Shown piece after piece: positions 42,413 to 51,028 of a stretch of 64,000 nt of DNA. The position numbers were made by a program, and so were the translations under genes. This stretch comes from Streptomyces sclerotialus. GTDB lineage: Bacteria > Actinomycetota > Actinomycetes > Streptomycetales > Streptomycetaceae. Each line of letters starts with the position of its first letter. Position 1 is the stretch's first letter. The notes beneath the pieces were generated by a model. The model did no database searches, was not told the origin of the DNA, and saw only the letters and a program-made list of their open reading frames with translations. Where the stretch lies: NCBI RefSeq assembly GCF_040907265.1, contig NZ_JBFOHP010000002.1, positions 7,936,001-8,000,000 on the forward strand, given 5' to 3'.

Positions 42413-42763
42413 TCAGTCACCCTGCGACCACGCGGCCACGGGAAGCGAGAGATAGACACCGAAGTCGCGGAGCCCTGTCGCGGCTTCGATGCCCTCGTGC
42501 AACTGGTCCGTGCGCTGCTGGCGGTCGGCGGCCCTGCTCTCGAACCACTTCGACCGCACCTCGACCACCACGTCCAGCCCACTGCGGTCCAGCGGCCCCA
42601 GCTGCCGGAACCGGATCTCCACATCGCCCGGCCGCAAGTCGCCGTCGTACGGCTCCTCCGGGCACTCCACCGCCACGGACACCAGGTGCGGCAGTACGGC
42701 GCCGAGTTCGCGGAGCGTTGCTTCAGGGACGTGCGGCGCGTAGGTGACTTCGACGAGTGGCAT
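42413..42763 (-). CDS. tautomerase-superfamily-like small protein
   Basis: 116 residues from ATG 42763. Pro follows the initiator Met (MPLVEVTYAPHVPEATLRELGAVLPHLVS), as required for the catalytic N-terminal proline of 4-oxalocrotonate tautomerase/MIF-type enzymes. The rest (GDVEIRFRQLGPLDRSGLDVVVEVRSKWFESRAADRQQRTDQLHEGI) fits a beta-alpha-beta tautomerase unit, although the sequence is divergent. It lies 62 bp after the MDR reductase on the same strand and may be its operon partner. Substrate unknown. Confidence 0.65.
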   Translation of the reverse strand: MPLVEVTYAPHVPEATLRELGAVLPHLVSVAVECPEEPYDGDLRPGDVEIRFRQLGPLDRSGLDVVVEVRSKWFESRAADRQQRTDQLHEGIEAATGLRDFGVYLSLPVAAWSQGD

Positions 42764-42825
42764 CGGACCACTCCAAGCCGTTCCGCGCGAAGGCCGGGAG
42801 AGTCCCTGCGCCCTGCCCCGCTCCA

Positions 42826-43830
42826 CTACTCCGCGGCCACCCGCACCAGCATCTTCCCCGTGTTGGCGCCGCCCAGCATGCCGAGGAACGCATCCACCAC
42901 GCTGTCGAAGCCGTGGGACATGGTCTGGACGTCCGCAACGCGTCCCGACCGCAGGTGCGGTACGAGGAACTCCTCCAACTCGCCTTGTGCGTCACGGTGG
43001 TTGCGTACCAGGACACCCTCCAGGCGGAGGCTCTTCTCGACGATGTCGTAGAGGTTGCGCGGCGCGGCGGGCGGCTGGGCACTGTTGTGGTACTGGGCGA
43101 TCGCGCCGATCCAGGCTATCCGCCCGAACTCACGGAGCCCCTGGATGGCGCCTTCGAGGTGATCGCCGCCGACGTTGTCGAGGTAGACGTCGATGCCGTC
43201 CGGGGCGGCCTTGCCCAGCAGGTCCCCGACCGGCCCGTCGTGGTAGTCGAAGGCCGCGTCGAACCCCCACTCCTCGGTCAGCCGCCGGACCTTGGCGGGC
43301 GAGCCGGCGCTGCCGATGACCCGGCCCGCGCCCATCAGCCGGGCGAGTTGGCCCGCCGCGCTGCCCACCCCGCCCGCCGCCGCGGAGATGAACACGCTCT
43401 CGCCCGGCTGCAGCCGCACCGTACGAGTCAGCGCGACGTAGGCGGTCAGGCCCGTACCGCCCAGAAGGCCCAGGTAGGTGTGGGCGGGGACGCCTCGGTG
43501 GCTGGGCAGGACGCGTACGTCACCCGGCGTCACCAGCGCATGGGTACGCCATCCCCGGCGGTGGAAGACGAGAGCGCCCTCCTCCAGACCCGGGGCGCGG
43601 GAGACGGCCACGCGTCCTACGGAGCGGCCTTCCAGGGGCGTGTGCAGGTCCCAGCCGCCGTCCATGAGCTCTCGCATGTAGGGGTCGACGGAGAGGTAGA
43701 GGTTCTCCACCAGGGCCTCGCCGGGGGCGGGGGCGGGCACGGGCTCCTCGACGAAGGCGAAGTCCTCCCGCATGGGGAAGCCGTCGGGGCGGGAGACCTG
43801 GTGGACGAAGCGGGCTGTCGTGCCGGTCAC
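42826..43830 (-). CDS. NADP-dependent MDR oxidoreductase (CurA/leukotriene B4 dehydrogenase-like)
   Basis: 334 residues from GTG 43830 with CAGGAG upstream. Zinc-free medium-chain reductase: VENLYLSVDPYMRELMDG near residue 45, LGLLGGTGLTAYVALTRTVRLQPGESVFISAAAGGVGSAAGQLARLMG (nucleotide-binding AAxGxxG), and C-terminal RNLYDIVEKSLRLEGVLVRNH. The family reduces alpha,beta-double bonds of ketones and aldehydes with NADPH. It diverges from a LysR gene, with a perfect 9-bp dyad between them. Confidence 0.92.
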   Translation of the reverse strand: MTGTTARFVHQVSRPDGFPMREDFAFVEEPVPAPAPGEALVENLYLSVDPYMRELMDGGWDLHTPLEGRSVGRVAVSRAPGLEEGALVFHRRGWRTHALVTPGDVRVLPSHRGVPAHTYLGLLGGTGLTAYVALTRTVRLQPGESVFISAAAGGVGSAAGQLARLMGAGRVIGSAGSPAKVRRLTEEWGFDAAFDYHDGPVGDLLGKAAPDGIDVYLDNVGGDHLEGAIQGLREFGRIAWIGAIAQYHNSAQPPAAPRNLYDIVEKSLRLEGVLVRNHRDAQGELEEFLVPHLRSGRVADVQTMSHGFDSVVDAFLGMLGGANTGKMLVRVAAE

Positions 43831-43951
43831 GCGTACTCCTGAGTGGGTGGGGAGCGGCAGGGACCGGGATGTGTGGTCATCGGCCGCGGTGCGCTCACCG
43901 TAAGGAGCCGTGGCCGCGCCCGGCAGGGGGCGGCATCGATGGAACGACACC

Positions 43952-43974
43952 TTCCATGAAAGCTGTTCATGGAA
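43952..43974. promoter_or_regulatory. perfect LysR-type dyad in the reductase/lysR promoter
   Basis: TTCCATGAA (43952-43960), 5-bp spacer AGCTG, TTCATGGAA (43966-43974): perfect 9-bp inverted arms, 11 bp before the LysR ATG. Probable autoregulatory and target operator. Confidence 0.75.
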
Positions 43975-43984
43975 TACTCCCGGC

Positions 43985-44917
43985 ATGAGCGACCTCGCGC
44001 CGCACGAGCTGCGCATCCTGATCGCCGTCGATCGTGCGGGCGGCTTCACCGCCGCGGCCGCGAGCCTGGGCATGACCCAGTCCGCCGTCTCCCACGCCGT
44101 ACGGACCTGCGAGCGCAAGGTCGGCGCCGTCCTCTTCGACCGTGGCCGCCACGGCGCCCGCGCCACCGCCGCCGGTACGCGGGCGGTCGCCTACGCCCGG
44201 CGGATCGTGCGGCTGATGGAGGCGATGGGGGAGGAGGTGCGCGGTACGCGGGACGGGGAAGTCACCGGCCCGCTGCGCATCGCGGCGTTCCGCAGCGCGG
44301 CGGCCCACCTGCTGCCCGCGGTGCTGGAGAAACTGGCGGCCCGCCACCCCGGGCTCGCCCCCGAGGTGCGGATCGTACGGGAGATCGGCCGGGGAACGGC
44401 CGGCGAGGTCGCCGACGGGCGAGCCGACCTGGGCCTCGCCACTCTGGACACGTCGGGCCCGCCGCTCGGCCTCTCCGGCGCCCGCCTCTTCGAGGAGCCG
44501 TACGCGCTGGCGCATCCGGTGGGCCGCCCGGACGCCGATCCCCGGACGCTGCCGCTGATCGACTGGGACGAGAACTGCGGTTCCTACACCCGCGAGTGGT
44601 GGGCCGGGCAGGACTGGATACCGCCGGCCACGATCCGGGTCGAGGACGACACCGTGGTGCTGTCGATGATCGCGCGCGGCATGGGGATGTCGATCATGCC
44701 CATGATGACCCTGGCCGGCGCGCCCGCCGAGGTCGCCCTCACCTCCCTCGCACCGCATCCGCCCCGCCGGGGCGTCGGCTATGTGACCACGCCCGAGCTC
44801 GCCGGGACGGCGGCGGTACGGGCGATGATCCGCGAACTCCGGTCGGCGGTGTCCTCGCCGGTGTTTCAGGACTGCGTGACGAGCGTACGGAGCAGCTCGC
44901 GCAACGTGTCCTGCTGA
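43985..44917 (+). CDS. LysR-family transcriptional regulator
   Basis: 310 residues from ATG 43985. HTH: HELRILIAVDRAGGFTAAAASLGMTQSAVSHAVRTCERKVGAVLFDRGRHGARAT. Effector domain from about residue 90 (GPLRIAAFRSAAAHLLPAVLEKLAARHPGLAPEVRIVREIG). The last 17 codons (about FQDCVTSVRSSSRNVSC) overlap the convergent MarR gene by 52 bp and do not resemble a usual LysR ending. Its likely target is the divergent MDR reductase. Confidence 0.9.
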   Translation: MSDLAPHELRILIAVDRAGGFTAAAASLGMTQSAVSHAVRTCERKVGAVLFDRGRHGARATAAGTRAVAYARRIVRLMEAMGEEVRGTRDGEVTGPLRIAAFRSAAAHLLPAVLEKLAARHPGLAPEVRIVREIGRGTAGEVADGRADLGLATLDTSGPPLGLSGARLFEEPYALAHPVGRPDADPRTLPLIDWDENCGSYTREWWAGQDWIPPATIRVEDDTVVLSMIARGMGMSIMPMMTLAGAPAEVALTSLAPHPPRRGVGYVTTPELAGTAAVRAMIRELRSAVSSPVFQDCVTSVRSSSRNVSC

Positions 44918-45318
44918 GGCGCGGTGAGTGAGGCCAGCGGCGAGTGGTCGCTGAGCCGTCGCAGGATCTCTTCCCGGTAGCGCTGCCCCGCCGGTGTGAG
45001 GACGATCTGCTTCGCGCGCCGGTCCGAGGGGTGCGGCTCGCGCCGCAGCAGGCCCTGCTGCTCCAGCCGGTCGAGGACGAACGTCACGTTGGACGGCTCG
45101 CAGACCATCCGGTTGGCCAGTTCGCGCGCGGTGATCGGCTCGGTCAGTTCCCGGAGGGCGACGACCTGGGTGGCCGTGATGTCCAAATTCCCGGCGACGC
45201 GGCGGACGTGGGTGTCGAGTCGCTGTGCGAACTGGTGGACCAGCTTGCACACGTCGCGGTCGAGCTGGACGTCTGTCGGACGGTTCGGCCGGCTGGTCCG
45301 GTGCGGCTGGCTGGTCAC
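44866..45318 (-). CDS. MarR-family transcriptional regulator
   Basis: 150 residues from the start at 45318. Winged helix: DITATQVVALRELTEPITARELANRMVCEPSNVTFVLDRLEQQGLLRREPHPSDRRAKQIVLTPAG, with the conserved D-R-R wing. It diverges from the DHA1 exporter at 45407 and is the probable repressor. TTCGAGCTGGAA at 45371-45382 is a near-palindrome in the shared promoter. Confidence 0.92.
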   Translation of the reverse strand: MTSQPHRTSRPNRPTDVQLDRDVCKLVHQFAQRLDTHVRRVAGNLDITATQVVALRELTEPITARELANRMVCEPSNVTFVLDRLEQQGLLRREPHPSDRRAKQIVLTPAGQRYREEILRRLSDHSPLASLTAPQQDTLRELLRTLVTQS

Positions 45319-45370
45319 GCGCCCAGTGTAGCGGCCGTGCTTCGAGTCATGGTAGTTCTAGCCTTCATTA

Positions 45371-45382
45371 TTCGAGCTGGAA
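45371..45382. promoter_or_regulatory. candidate MarR operator
   Basis: TTCGAGCTGGAA is symmetric at 10 of 12 positions. A further TTCTAGC at 45357-45363 extends similarity to GCTGGAA, within the 88-bp divergent promoter of marR and the exporter. Confidence 0.4.
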
Positions 45383-45406
45383 TCAAATGCAACTGGGGGG
45401 TGCGTC

Positions 45407-46570
45407 ATGCCGCTTTCCGTTGTGTCCCTCATGCTGGTGGTCTTCAGCTTCACCACGGGGGAGTTCGTGATCGCCGGCATCCTGCCGGAGGTGGCCGCCG
45501 ACCTGTCGGTGTCGATATCCGAGGCGGGTCTGCTGGTGACCGCCTACGCCGCCGGCATGATCGTCGGCGGCCCGGTCGTGACCGCGCTGACCGCCCGGTT
45601 CGCCCGCAAGCCACTGCTGCTCGGCCTGATCGTCGTCTCGGTCATCGGCAACCTCGGGTCGTCCGTCGCACCGGACTACTCGCTCCTCCTCGTGTCGCGG
45701 TTCCTCGCGGGCCTGGTCGTGGCGACGTTCTTCGCGGTCGCCATCACCACCGCGGTGACCATGGCCGCCGCGGGCAGAGCGGCATCGATGGTCGCGAAGC
45801 TGACCCTGGGCATGAACCTGGGAATGATCCTCGGCACACCGATCGGCACCTTCATCGGTCAGCACTTCGACTGGCGGGCGCCCTTCCTGGCCATCGCCGC
45901 CGGCAGCGCCGCCGCCCTGCTGCTCGTCCGGCGCTTCGTACCCGCGCAGCCCGCCACCGCCACCGGACCGGTCCTCGGCGAACTGCGGGTGTTCACCCAG
46001 CGCGACGTCCAACTCGCCATCGCCCTCACCGTGTTGGGCAACGTCGGGGTCGTCGCCGTCTTCACCTTCATCGCACCCTTGCTCACCGACGTCAGCGGGT
46101 TCGCCGACGCCGCGATCCCCGTGCTGCTCCTGGTCTACGGCGTCGGCGCGGTCGCCGGTAACTTCTTCGGCGGCTGGCTCTCGGACCGTGCCCTGATGCC
46201 GTCGCTGGCCGGGCTGCTCGCCGCACTGGCAGCCGGCTTGGCACTGTTCTGGCTGGCCGGCGACGTACGGTTCTTCGCGGCGGTACTGACCTTCGCCGTC
46301 GGCGCCCTGGCGTTCGCGATCACCCCCGGCATGCAGACGCGTGTCCTCTCGACGGCCACCTCGGCACCGACGCTCGCCATAGCGGTCAACGCCTCCGCCT
46401 TCCAGGTCGCCGCCGCGTTCGCCGGCTGGCTCGGCGGCCGCGTCATTGACACCGCACCGGGCGGGGTGCACACGCTTCCCCTCGTCGGCGCGGCCCTCAC
46501 CCTGACGGGCCTCGCCATCGCGCTCCACTCCCTGCGACGCGACCGCCGCAAGGAACCGTCCCCCGCGTGA
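45407..46570 (+). CDS. DHA1-family MFS drug exporter (chloramphenicol-resistance/AraJ-like)
   Basis: 387 residues from ATG 45407 with GGGGGG upstream. Twelve membrane segments. LMLVVFSFTTGEFVIAGILPEVAADLSVSISEAGLLVTAYAAGMIVGGPVV is the classic start of Cmx/CmlR/AraJ exporters, including the TGEF motif, and ARFARKPLLL is motif A. Proton-driven efflux of chloramphenicol-like or other drugs is likely. The divergent MarR gene is the expected repressor. Confidence 0.9.
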   Translation: MPLSVVSLMLVVFSFTTGEFVIAGILPEVAADLSVSISEAGLLVTAYAAGMIVGGPVVTALTARFARKPLLLGLIVVSVIGNLGSSVAPDYSLLLVSRFLAGLVVATFFAVAITTAVTMAAAGRAASMVAKLTLGMNLGMILGTPIGTFIGQHFDWRAPFLAIAAGSAAALLLVRRFVPAQPATATGPVLGELRVFTQRDVQLAIALTVLGNVGVVAVFTFIAPLLTDVSGFADAAIPVLLLVYGVGAVAGNFFGGWLSDRALMPSLAGLLAALAAGLALFWLAGDVRFFAAVLTFAVGALAFAITPGMQTRVLSTATSAPTLAIAVNASAFQVAAAFAGWLGGRVIDTAPGGVHTLPLVGAALTLTGLAIALHSLRRDRRKEPSPA

Positions 46571-46610
46571 GGCCGTTCGAGGCCGCGCGCCGATGCCGTA
46601 CCACCGATTG

Positions 46611-46654
46611 CCCGGGAGGCGACCGCGGGCCCGGACCCGCCGTCGCCTCCCGGG
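46611..46654. terminator. bidirectional terminator hairpin
   Basis: Perfect 13-bp stem CCCGGGAGGCGAC (46611-46623) / GTCGCCTCCCGGG (46642-46654); the 18-nt loop itself folds through GCGGG/CCCGC. It lies between the convergent exporter (+) and hydrolase (-). Confidence 0.85.
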
Positions 46655-46670
46655 GCCGGGCATGGCCCTT

Positions 46671-47489
46671 CTACCCGCGGGACGCGACAGTGGCGAGGAG
46701 TTCCCGCGTGTGCCGCAGCCACGTCACCCGGTCCTCGGCGGCCAGGATGTGGCCCGCGCCCGGCAGCTCCACGAGCCTGGCGTCCGGAATCCCGTCGGCC
46801 AGCCGCCGCGAACTGCCGGGCAGCACCAGCCGGTCCCCGAGCGGCGCGACCACGAGGGTGGGCGCCTGCACCTGGGGCAGGTCGGCACGTACGTCGACGC
46901 GGGACACCAGGTCGAAGTGGTCCCGCATCCCCGGCGGCATCGCGGCCAGCACCTGTGCGGCTGCGGCGTCGACATCCTCAGGGGAGAGCCCCTGGAGTTG
47001 GCTCTCCGCAGCGCACGCCAGGAACGCGAACCGCGCGAGGGCCTCCCGTTCGCCCGCGGTCCAGAGTGTTTTCACCAACTGGGCTGCGAAGGCCAGTACG
47101 GGATCGGCGACAGGGAACCCGGCGGTGAGGACGAGAGCGGTCACCCGGTGCGGATGCCGGGTCGCCGCCCGGACGGCCACCGTGGTGCCCAACGACTCAC
47201 CGAGTACGGCGAACCTCTCGTGCCCACGCGAGACCGCTGCGGCCACCAGCCGGTCGGCGAGATCGTCCAGGTCCAGCGGTGCGGTCGCGACAGGGGAACG
47301 GCCGGCCCCGGGGTAGTGGGGGCCGATGAGAGTGTGGTCACGGGCGAGATCGTCCAGAACGAGCCCGAAGTTGCCTTCGATCCCACCGCCCGCACCGTGG
47401 GCGAGCAACAGGGCGGGCCCGTCGCCCTGCACGTACACATCAAGGTCCTGGTCAATGACTTGGTCGATAACTGCGTGCTCAGAAGCCAT
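46671..47489 (-). CDS. alpha/beta hydrolase under MerR control
   Basis: 272 residues from ATG 47489. An in-frame ATG at 47513 is rejected because it lies upstream of the -10 of a MerR-type promoter. HGAGGGIEGNFG is the oxyanion segment, GESLGTTVAVRAA the nucleophile elbow, and the end LVELPGAGHILAAEDRVTWLRHTRELL holds the catalytic His. Cytoplasmic esterase/lactonase/haloperoxidase-type fold; substrate unknown. The mRNA is probably leaderless. Confidence 0.83.
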   Translation of the reverse strand: MASEHAVIDQVIDQDLDVYVQGDGPALLLAHGAGGGIEGNFGLVLDDLARDHTLIGPHYPGAGRSPVATAPLDLDDLADRLVAAAVSRGHERFAVLGESLGTTVAVRAATRHPHRVTALVLTAGFPVADPVLAFAAQLVKTLWTAGEREALARFAFLACAAESQLQGLSPEDVDAAAAQVLAAMPPGMRDHFDLVSRVDVRADLPQVQAPTLVVAPLGDRLVLPGSSRRLADGIPDARLVELPGAGHILAAEDRVTWLRHTRELLATVASRG

Positions 47490-47497
47490 GCCCAGGA

Positions 47498-47528
47498 CGC
47501 TAAACTCCGACATCAGTGTCAGAGTCAA
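47498..47528 (-). promoter_or_regulatory. MerR-type promoter with elongated spacer and central dyad
   Basis: On the minus strand TTGACT (47528-47523) and TTAGCG (47503-47498) are separated by 19 bp. Between them CTCTGACA and TGTCGGAG form an 8-bp dyad (seven of eight pairs) around CTGA (47524-47505). A 19-bp spacer with a dyad is the standard MerR-activated layout; the transcript start falls 1-2 nt before ATG 47489. Confidence 0.7.
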
Positions 47529-47579
47529 GTTCCCGGCTCGGTGTGGAGAGCGCAGCCGCGGCGAGAGAGGCACCTTCCG

Positions 47580-47939
47580 GTGAAGATGAAGGAGATGGTG
47601 CGCCGCACCGGCGTCCATGAACGGCTGCTGCGCTACTACGAGCAGCAAGGCCTGCTGGCGCCCCGGCGGCTGCCCAGTGGGTACCGGGAATACGCCGAAG
47701 CGGACGTCGGGACCGTACGCCGCATCCGCTGCCTGCTCGCCGCCGGCCTGCCCACCTCGGTCATCGCCCAGGTACTGCCCTGCATCACGGAACACGACGA
47801 CCGTCTCGTACCGACCTGCCCCACCCTCATCGGCCAGTTGGACGAGGAACGCGACCGCATCACACGCCAGATCGAAAGCCTCCAGGAGTCCCGCGCCATG
47901 CTCGACACGATCCTCGACGCGGTACCGACGTCCCGGTGA
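47580..47939 (+). CDS. small MerR-family transcriptional regulator
   Basis: 119 residues from GTG 47580, with GAGAGG 9 nt upstream. HTH: EMVRRTGVHERLLRYYEQQGLLAPRRLPSGYREYAEADVGTVRRIRCLLAAGLPTSVIAQVLPC, then a short coiled coil (LIGQLDEERDRITRQIESLQESRAMLDTIL). Two cysteines (PCITEH, PTCPTL) are present. It probably activates the divergent hydrolase through the 19-bp-spaced promoter. Confidence 0.92.
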   Translation: MKMKEMVRRTGVHERLLRYYEQQGLLAPRRLPSGYREYAEADVGTVRRIRCLLAAGLPTSVIAQVLPCITEHDDRLVPTCPTLIGQLDEERDRITRQIESLQESRAMLDTILDAVPTSR

Positions 47940-47943
47940 AACA

Positions 47944-47977
47944 CGGCCGGTCCCGTCGGCTCTGACGGGACCGGCCG
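47944..47977. terminator. bidirectional terminator hairpin
   Basis: Perfect 14-bp stem CGGCCGGTCCCGTC (47944-47957) / GACGGGACCGGCCG (47964-47977), 6-nt loop, immediately after the MerR stop and before the convergent GNAT stop. Confidence 0.9.
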
Positions 47978-48005
47978 GCTGTGTCAGCGGCCCGCCGGCT
48001 GGTGC

Positions 48006-48608
48006 TCAGGCGCCGGCCGGGGTGTGGGGCTCGCGCCGCATGGCCCACAGCACCGGACCGCCTCCCGGCAGTGGGAACTCCTCGCGCACGGTGAAGCCGA
48101 AGTGTTCGTAGAAGGGGAGATTGGCCGGTGTGGAAGACTCCAGAGCGACGGGCAGTCCCGCCGCATCGGCCTTGGCCAGCCCCGAGCGCAGCAGGGCGGC
48201 CCCGTGCCCCCGGCCCCGGGCGGCCGGGTCGGCACCGATCACTGCCAGGTACCAGTGCGGCTCCGTCGGCGTGTGTTCGGCCGCCGTCTCGACGGCGTCA
48301 CGGAACAGCAGCGCCCGCTCGCCGAGGATGTCCTGCAGCTCCTGCACGGTCTCCGCGTCAGGTACGGCATTCGCCTGCCCCTCCGGCGGAACCCAGAAAG
48401 CGGCCGCCGCACCGGTGCGCTCGCACACGCCGTGGCGCACGTACTGCCGGGTGAAGAGCGTGGTGAAGTAACGGCCCAACTGCTCCTCGCGAGAGGAGTC
48501 GTCGAGGAAGAACCAGCACATCATCGGGTCGTCGACGAAGGCGCGGGCCAGGCTACGGCTGACCGGTCGGGCGTCGTCGATCGTTGCCGTCTCCGGCGTG
48601 TTCGTCAT
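48006..48608 (-). CDS. GNAT-family acetyltransferase
   Basis: 200 residues from ATG 48608. The N-terminal half (VSRSLARAFVDDPMMCWFFLDDSSREEQLGRYFTTLFTRQYV) and acetyl-CoA loop WYLAVIGADPAARGRGHGAALLRSGLAKADAAGLPVALESSTPANLPFYEHFGFTVREEFPLPGGGP are typical of the streptomycete GNAT group related to puromycin-type N-acetyltransferases. Substrate unproven. Single gene with its own terminator. Confidence 0.88.
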   Translation of the reverse strand: MTNTPETATIDDARPVSRSLARAFVDDPMMCWFFLDDSSREEQLGRYFTTLFTRQYVRHGVCERTGAAAAFWVPPEGQANAVPDAETVQELQDILGERALLFRDAVETAAEHTPTEPHWYLAVIGADPAARGRGHGAALLRSGLAKADAAGLPVALESSTPANLPFYEHFGFTVREEFPLPGGGPVLWAMRREPHTPAGA

Positions 48609-48700
48609 CGGCACGCGGCCCATTCTGCACCCCTGGCGATCTTCACCGAACGGCGGGCGGCCTGCTCACGAGAGGCGACGACTACATCCTCCGCGCGCAC

Positions 48701-50269
48701 TCACGCCTTTTTACGAGCGCCCATGCCCTTGGCCGCGGCCTGGGTGATGTTGCGGGCCATGCCGCCGAAGACGATGGAGTGGAAGGGGGCCACGCTCCAC
48801 CAGTACGCATGGCCGGAGAGGCCGCGGGGGTGGAACAGGGCGCGCTGCCGGTAACGCGTACGGCCGTCGCCGCCCTCCTCGGCGTACATCTCCAGCCAGG
48901 CCAGCCCCGGGAGGCGCATTTCGGCGCGCAGGCGCAGCAGATGTCCCGGTTCGATCTCCTCCACCCGCCAGAAGTCGAGGGAGTCACCGGCACGCAGCCG
49001 TTCGGCGTCGCGGCGCCCGCGCCGCAGGCCGACGCCGCCGACGAAACGGTCCAGCCATCCCCGTACCGCCCAGGCGAGGGGGAAGGAATACCAGCCGTTG
49101 TCACCGCCGATGCTCTCGATCACCCGCCACAGCGCTTCGCGCGGTGCGTCCACGGCCAGTTGTCGCTCGTCCTTGTAGAGGCTGCCGCCCGCCCACTCGG
49201 GGTCGGTGGGCAGCGGATCGCTCGGCGCGCCGGGCACCGCGGCCGACGACCAGCGGGTGACGACCTGTGCCTCCCGCACGCGCCGCAGCGCGAGCGCCAG
49301 CGCCTCGTCGAACGGCAGTGGCAGCGGCAACGGCAGCGGCTGCCCTGGACCATCGGAAACGTCCGGAGGACCATCGGGAACGTCCGGAACGTACTGAGCG
49401 ATGTCGTGCTCGTGGCACACCACCTCATGGCGCAGCGACTCGGTGAGCGGGCGCGCGATCGAGGCGGGCACAGGGGTGACGATGCCGACCCACAGGCTGG
49501 ACAGGCGCGGAGTGAGCATGGGTACGGGCACGATCAGCCGGCGGCGCAGTTTCGCCACGGCGGCGTACCGGCGCATCATCTCCCGGTACGTGACGACGTC
49601 CGGGCCGCCGATGTCGAACGTACGGTTCACCTCGGCCGGCATCCGGGCCGAGCCCACCAGGTAGCGCAGCACGTCACGGACGCCGATCGGCTGGATGCGG
49701 GTACGCACCCAGCTCGGGGTGACCATCGCCGGCAGCCGCTCGGTCAGGTACCGCAGCATCTCGAAGGAGGCGGACCCCGACCCGATGATCACCGCGGCCC
49801 GCAGCACCGTGGCGGGCACCGGTGCGTCGAGGAAGATCCGGCCCACCTGGGCGCGGGAGCGCAGATGCCGGGACAGCTCGTGTTCCGGGACACCGTGCGG
49901 CGTCAGGCCGCCCAGGTAGACGATGCGCCGGATCCCAGCGGTGTGCGCCTGCTCCGCGAAGATCTGCGCCGCGCGCCGGTCCTTCTCCTCGAACTCGGAG
50001 CCGGTGCCGAGCGAGTGGACCAGGTAGTAGGCGACATCGACGCCCTCCATCGCCGCGGCGACCGACGCCGGGTCGGTGACATCGCCCTTGACCACCTCGG
50101 CGTCGGGCGCCCAGGGGTGGTCGCGCAGCTTGCCCGGGGTACGGGCCAGGCACCGCACCTGATGACCGGCTTCCAGCAGCTCGGGGACGAGCCGCCCGCC
50201 GATGTACCCGCTGGCCCCGGTCACCAGGCAGCGCAGCCCACCGGTGTCCTGCGTTCCGCCCGCGTGCAC
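48701..50269 (-). CDS. SDR-type NAD(P)-binding protein with C-terminal DUF2867
   Basis: 522 residues from GTG 50269, chosen because GGAAGGGAGAC precedes it. An atypical SDR Rossmann domain opens with CLVTGASGYIGGRLVPELLEAGHQVRCLARTPGKL and contains VDVAYYLVHSL and RRIVYLGGL, followed near residue 300 by a Pro/Leu-rich linker. The C-terminal half (ALWRVIESIGGDNGWYSFPLAWAVRGWLDRFVGG, then LDFWRVEEIEPGHLLRLRAEMRLPG) is DUF2867, a SRPBCC-like domain. Function unknown; possibly an NAD-dependent reductase acting on a lipid-like ligand. Confidence 0.87.
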   Translation of the reverse strand: MHAGGTQDTGGLRCLVTGASGYIGGRLVPELLEAGHQVRCLARTPGKLRDHPWAPDAEVVKGDVTDPASVAAAMEGVDVAYYLVHSLGTGSEFEEKDRRAAQIFAEQAHTAGIRRIVYLGGLTPHGVPEHELSRHLRSRAQVGRIFLDAPVPATVLRAAVIIGSGSASFEMLRYLTERLPAMVTPSWVRTRIQPIGVRDVLRYLVGSARMPAEVNRTFDIGGPDVVTYREMMRRYAAVAKLRRRLIVPVPMLTPRLSSLWVGIVTPVPASIARPLTESLRHEVVCHEHDIAQYVPDVPDGPPDVSDGPGQPLPLPLPLPFDEALALALRRVREAQVVTRWSSAAVPGAPSDPLPTDPEWAGGSLYKDERQLAVDAPREALWRVIESIGGDNGWYSFPLAWAVRGWLDRFVGGVGLRRGRRDAERLRAGDSLDFWRVEEIEPGHLLRLRAEMRLPGLAWLEMYAEEGGDGRTRYRQRALFHPRGLSGHAYWWSVAPFHSIVFGGMARNITQAAAKGMGARKKA

Positions 50270-50503
50270 GGCCGTCTCCCTTCCACGGACCACGGACTCG
50301 CCCGTCGCCTGCGTACCCGCCCGGTCGTTCGCCTTCACCCCCGCCCGATTATGGCCGTGGAGGGGTGGTCGTGCGCGATGCCACGACGGGCGGCCCGTTA
50401 TCCGGCACTCCCGGAAATCACTGTCCGCCGGTCCGTCTCCGGGAGAGACTGCGGCCGGAGTGTGATTGTGCGGCGGAACGAAGGCACCATGCGCGGAGGC
50501 ACT

Positions 50504-51028
50504 ATGAGCGGCGGAACGTTGACTGTGGGCGGGGAAGTGTCGGTCAGGCTGGTGAAGGGGGAGCGGACCAAGGTGCGCTACCCCGCCACCGTGGTGAGCG
50601 ATGACGGTACGCGTGTCGTCGTGCGCGCGCCGTGGGCAGGAGCGGGGGTCAGGGACTTCGGCTTCGTACGGTTCGAGCCGGGAGACGTCTTCACCGAGCA
50701 CTACTGGCGCGACCGCTGGTACGCCGTCAAGGAGGTGCGGACCGGCGAGGGTGCGGTGAAGGGCTGGTACTGCGATGTGACCCGCCCCGCCCACGTCGGG
50801 CCGGACGGCATCGTGGTCGAGGACCTGGACCTCGACCTGTGGCTGTCGGCGGACGGTGCGACCGTACTCCGCCTCGACGAGGACGAATTCGCGGCGAGCG
50901 GCATCGAGGAACGCGATCCCGCCGCGGCGGCCGCGGCCCGCCGCGCGCTGGACGAGCTGGAGACACTGGCCCGTACGGGTAACTTGCCCGTACTCAACCG
51001 TCCCGTACTCAACCGCCGCGCCTCATGA
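50504..51028 (+). CDS. DUF402 domain protein
   Basis: 174 residues from ATG 50504 with GGAGG 4 nt upstream; ATG 50489 is an alternative. The DUF402 pattern is visible: TEHYWRDRWYAVKEVRTGEGAVKGWYCDVTRPAHVGPDGIVVEDLDLDLWLSADG, then LRLDEDEFAASGI. DUF402 proteins include nucleoside tri/diphosphate phosphatases (Ntdp type) and RNA-binding FAU-1-like proteins; which applies is unclear. The last codons repeat (PVLNR PVLNR) and the stop lies in a 12-bp repeat. Confidence 0.82.
   Translation: MSGGTLTVGGEVSVRLVKGERTKVRYPATVVSDDGTRVVVRAPWAGAGVRDFGFVRFEPGDVFTEHYWRDRWYAVKEVRTGEGAVKGWYCDVTRPAHVGPDGIVVEDLDLDLWLSADGATVLRLDEDEFAASGIEERDPAAAAAARRALDELETLARTGNLPVLNRPVLNRRAS

Noticed and set aside
47511..47513. 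Upstream ATG of the MerR-controlled hydrolase as start
   Set aside because: It lies upstream of the -10 of the predicted MerR promoter, so it would not be in the transcript.
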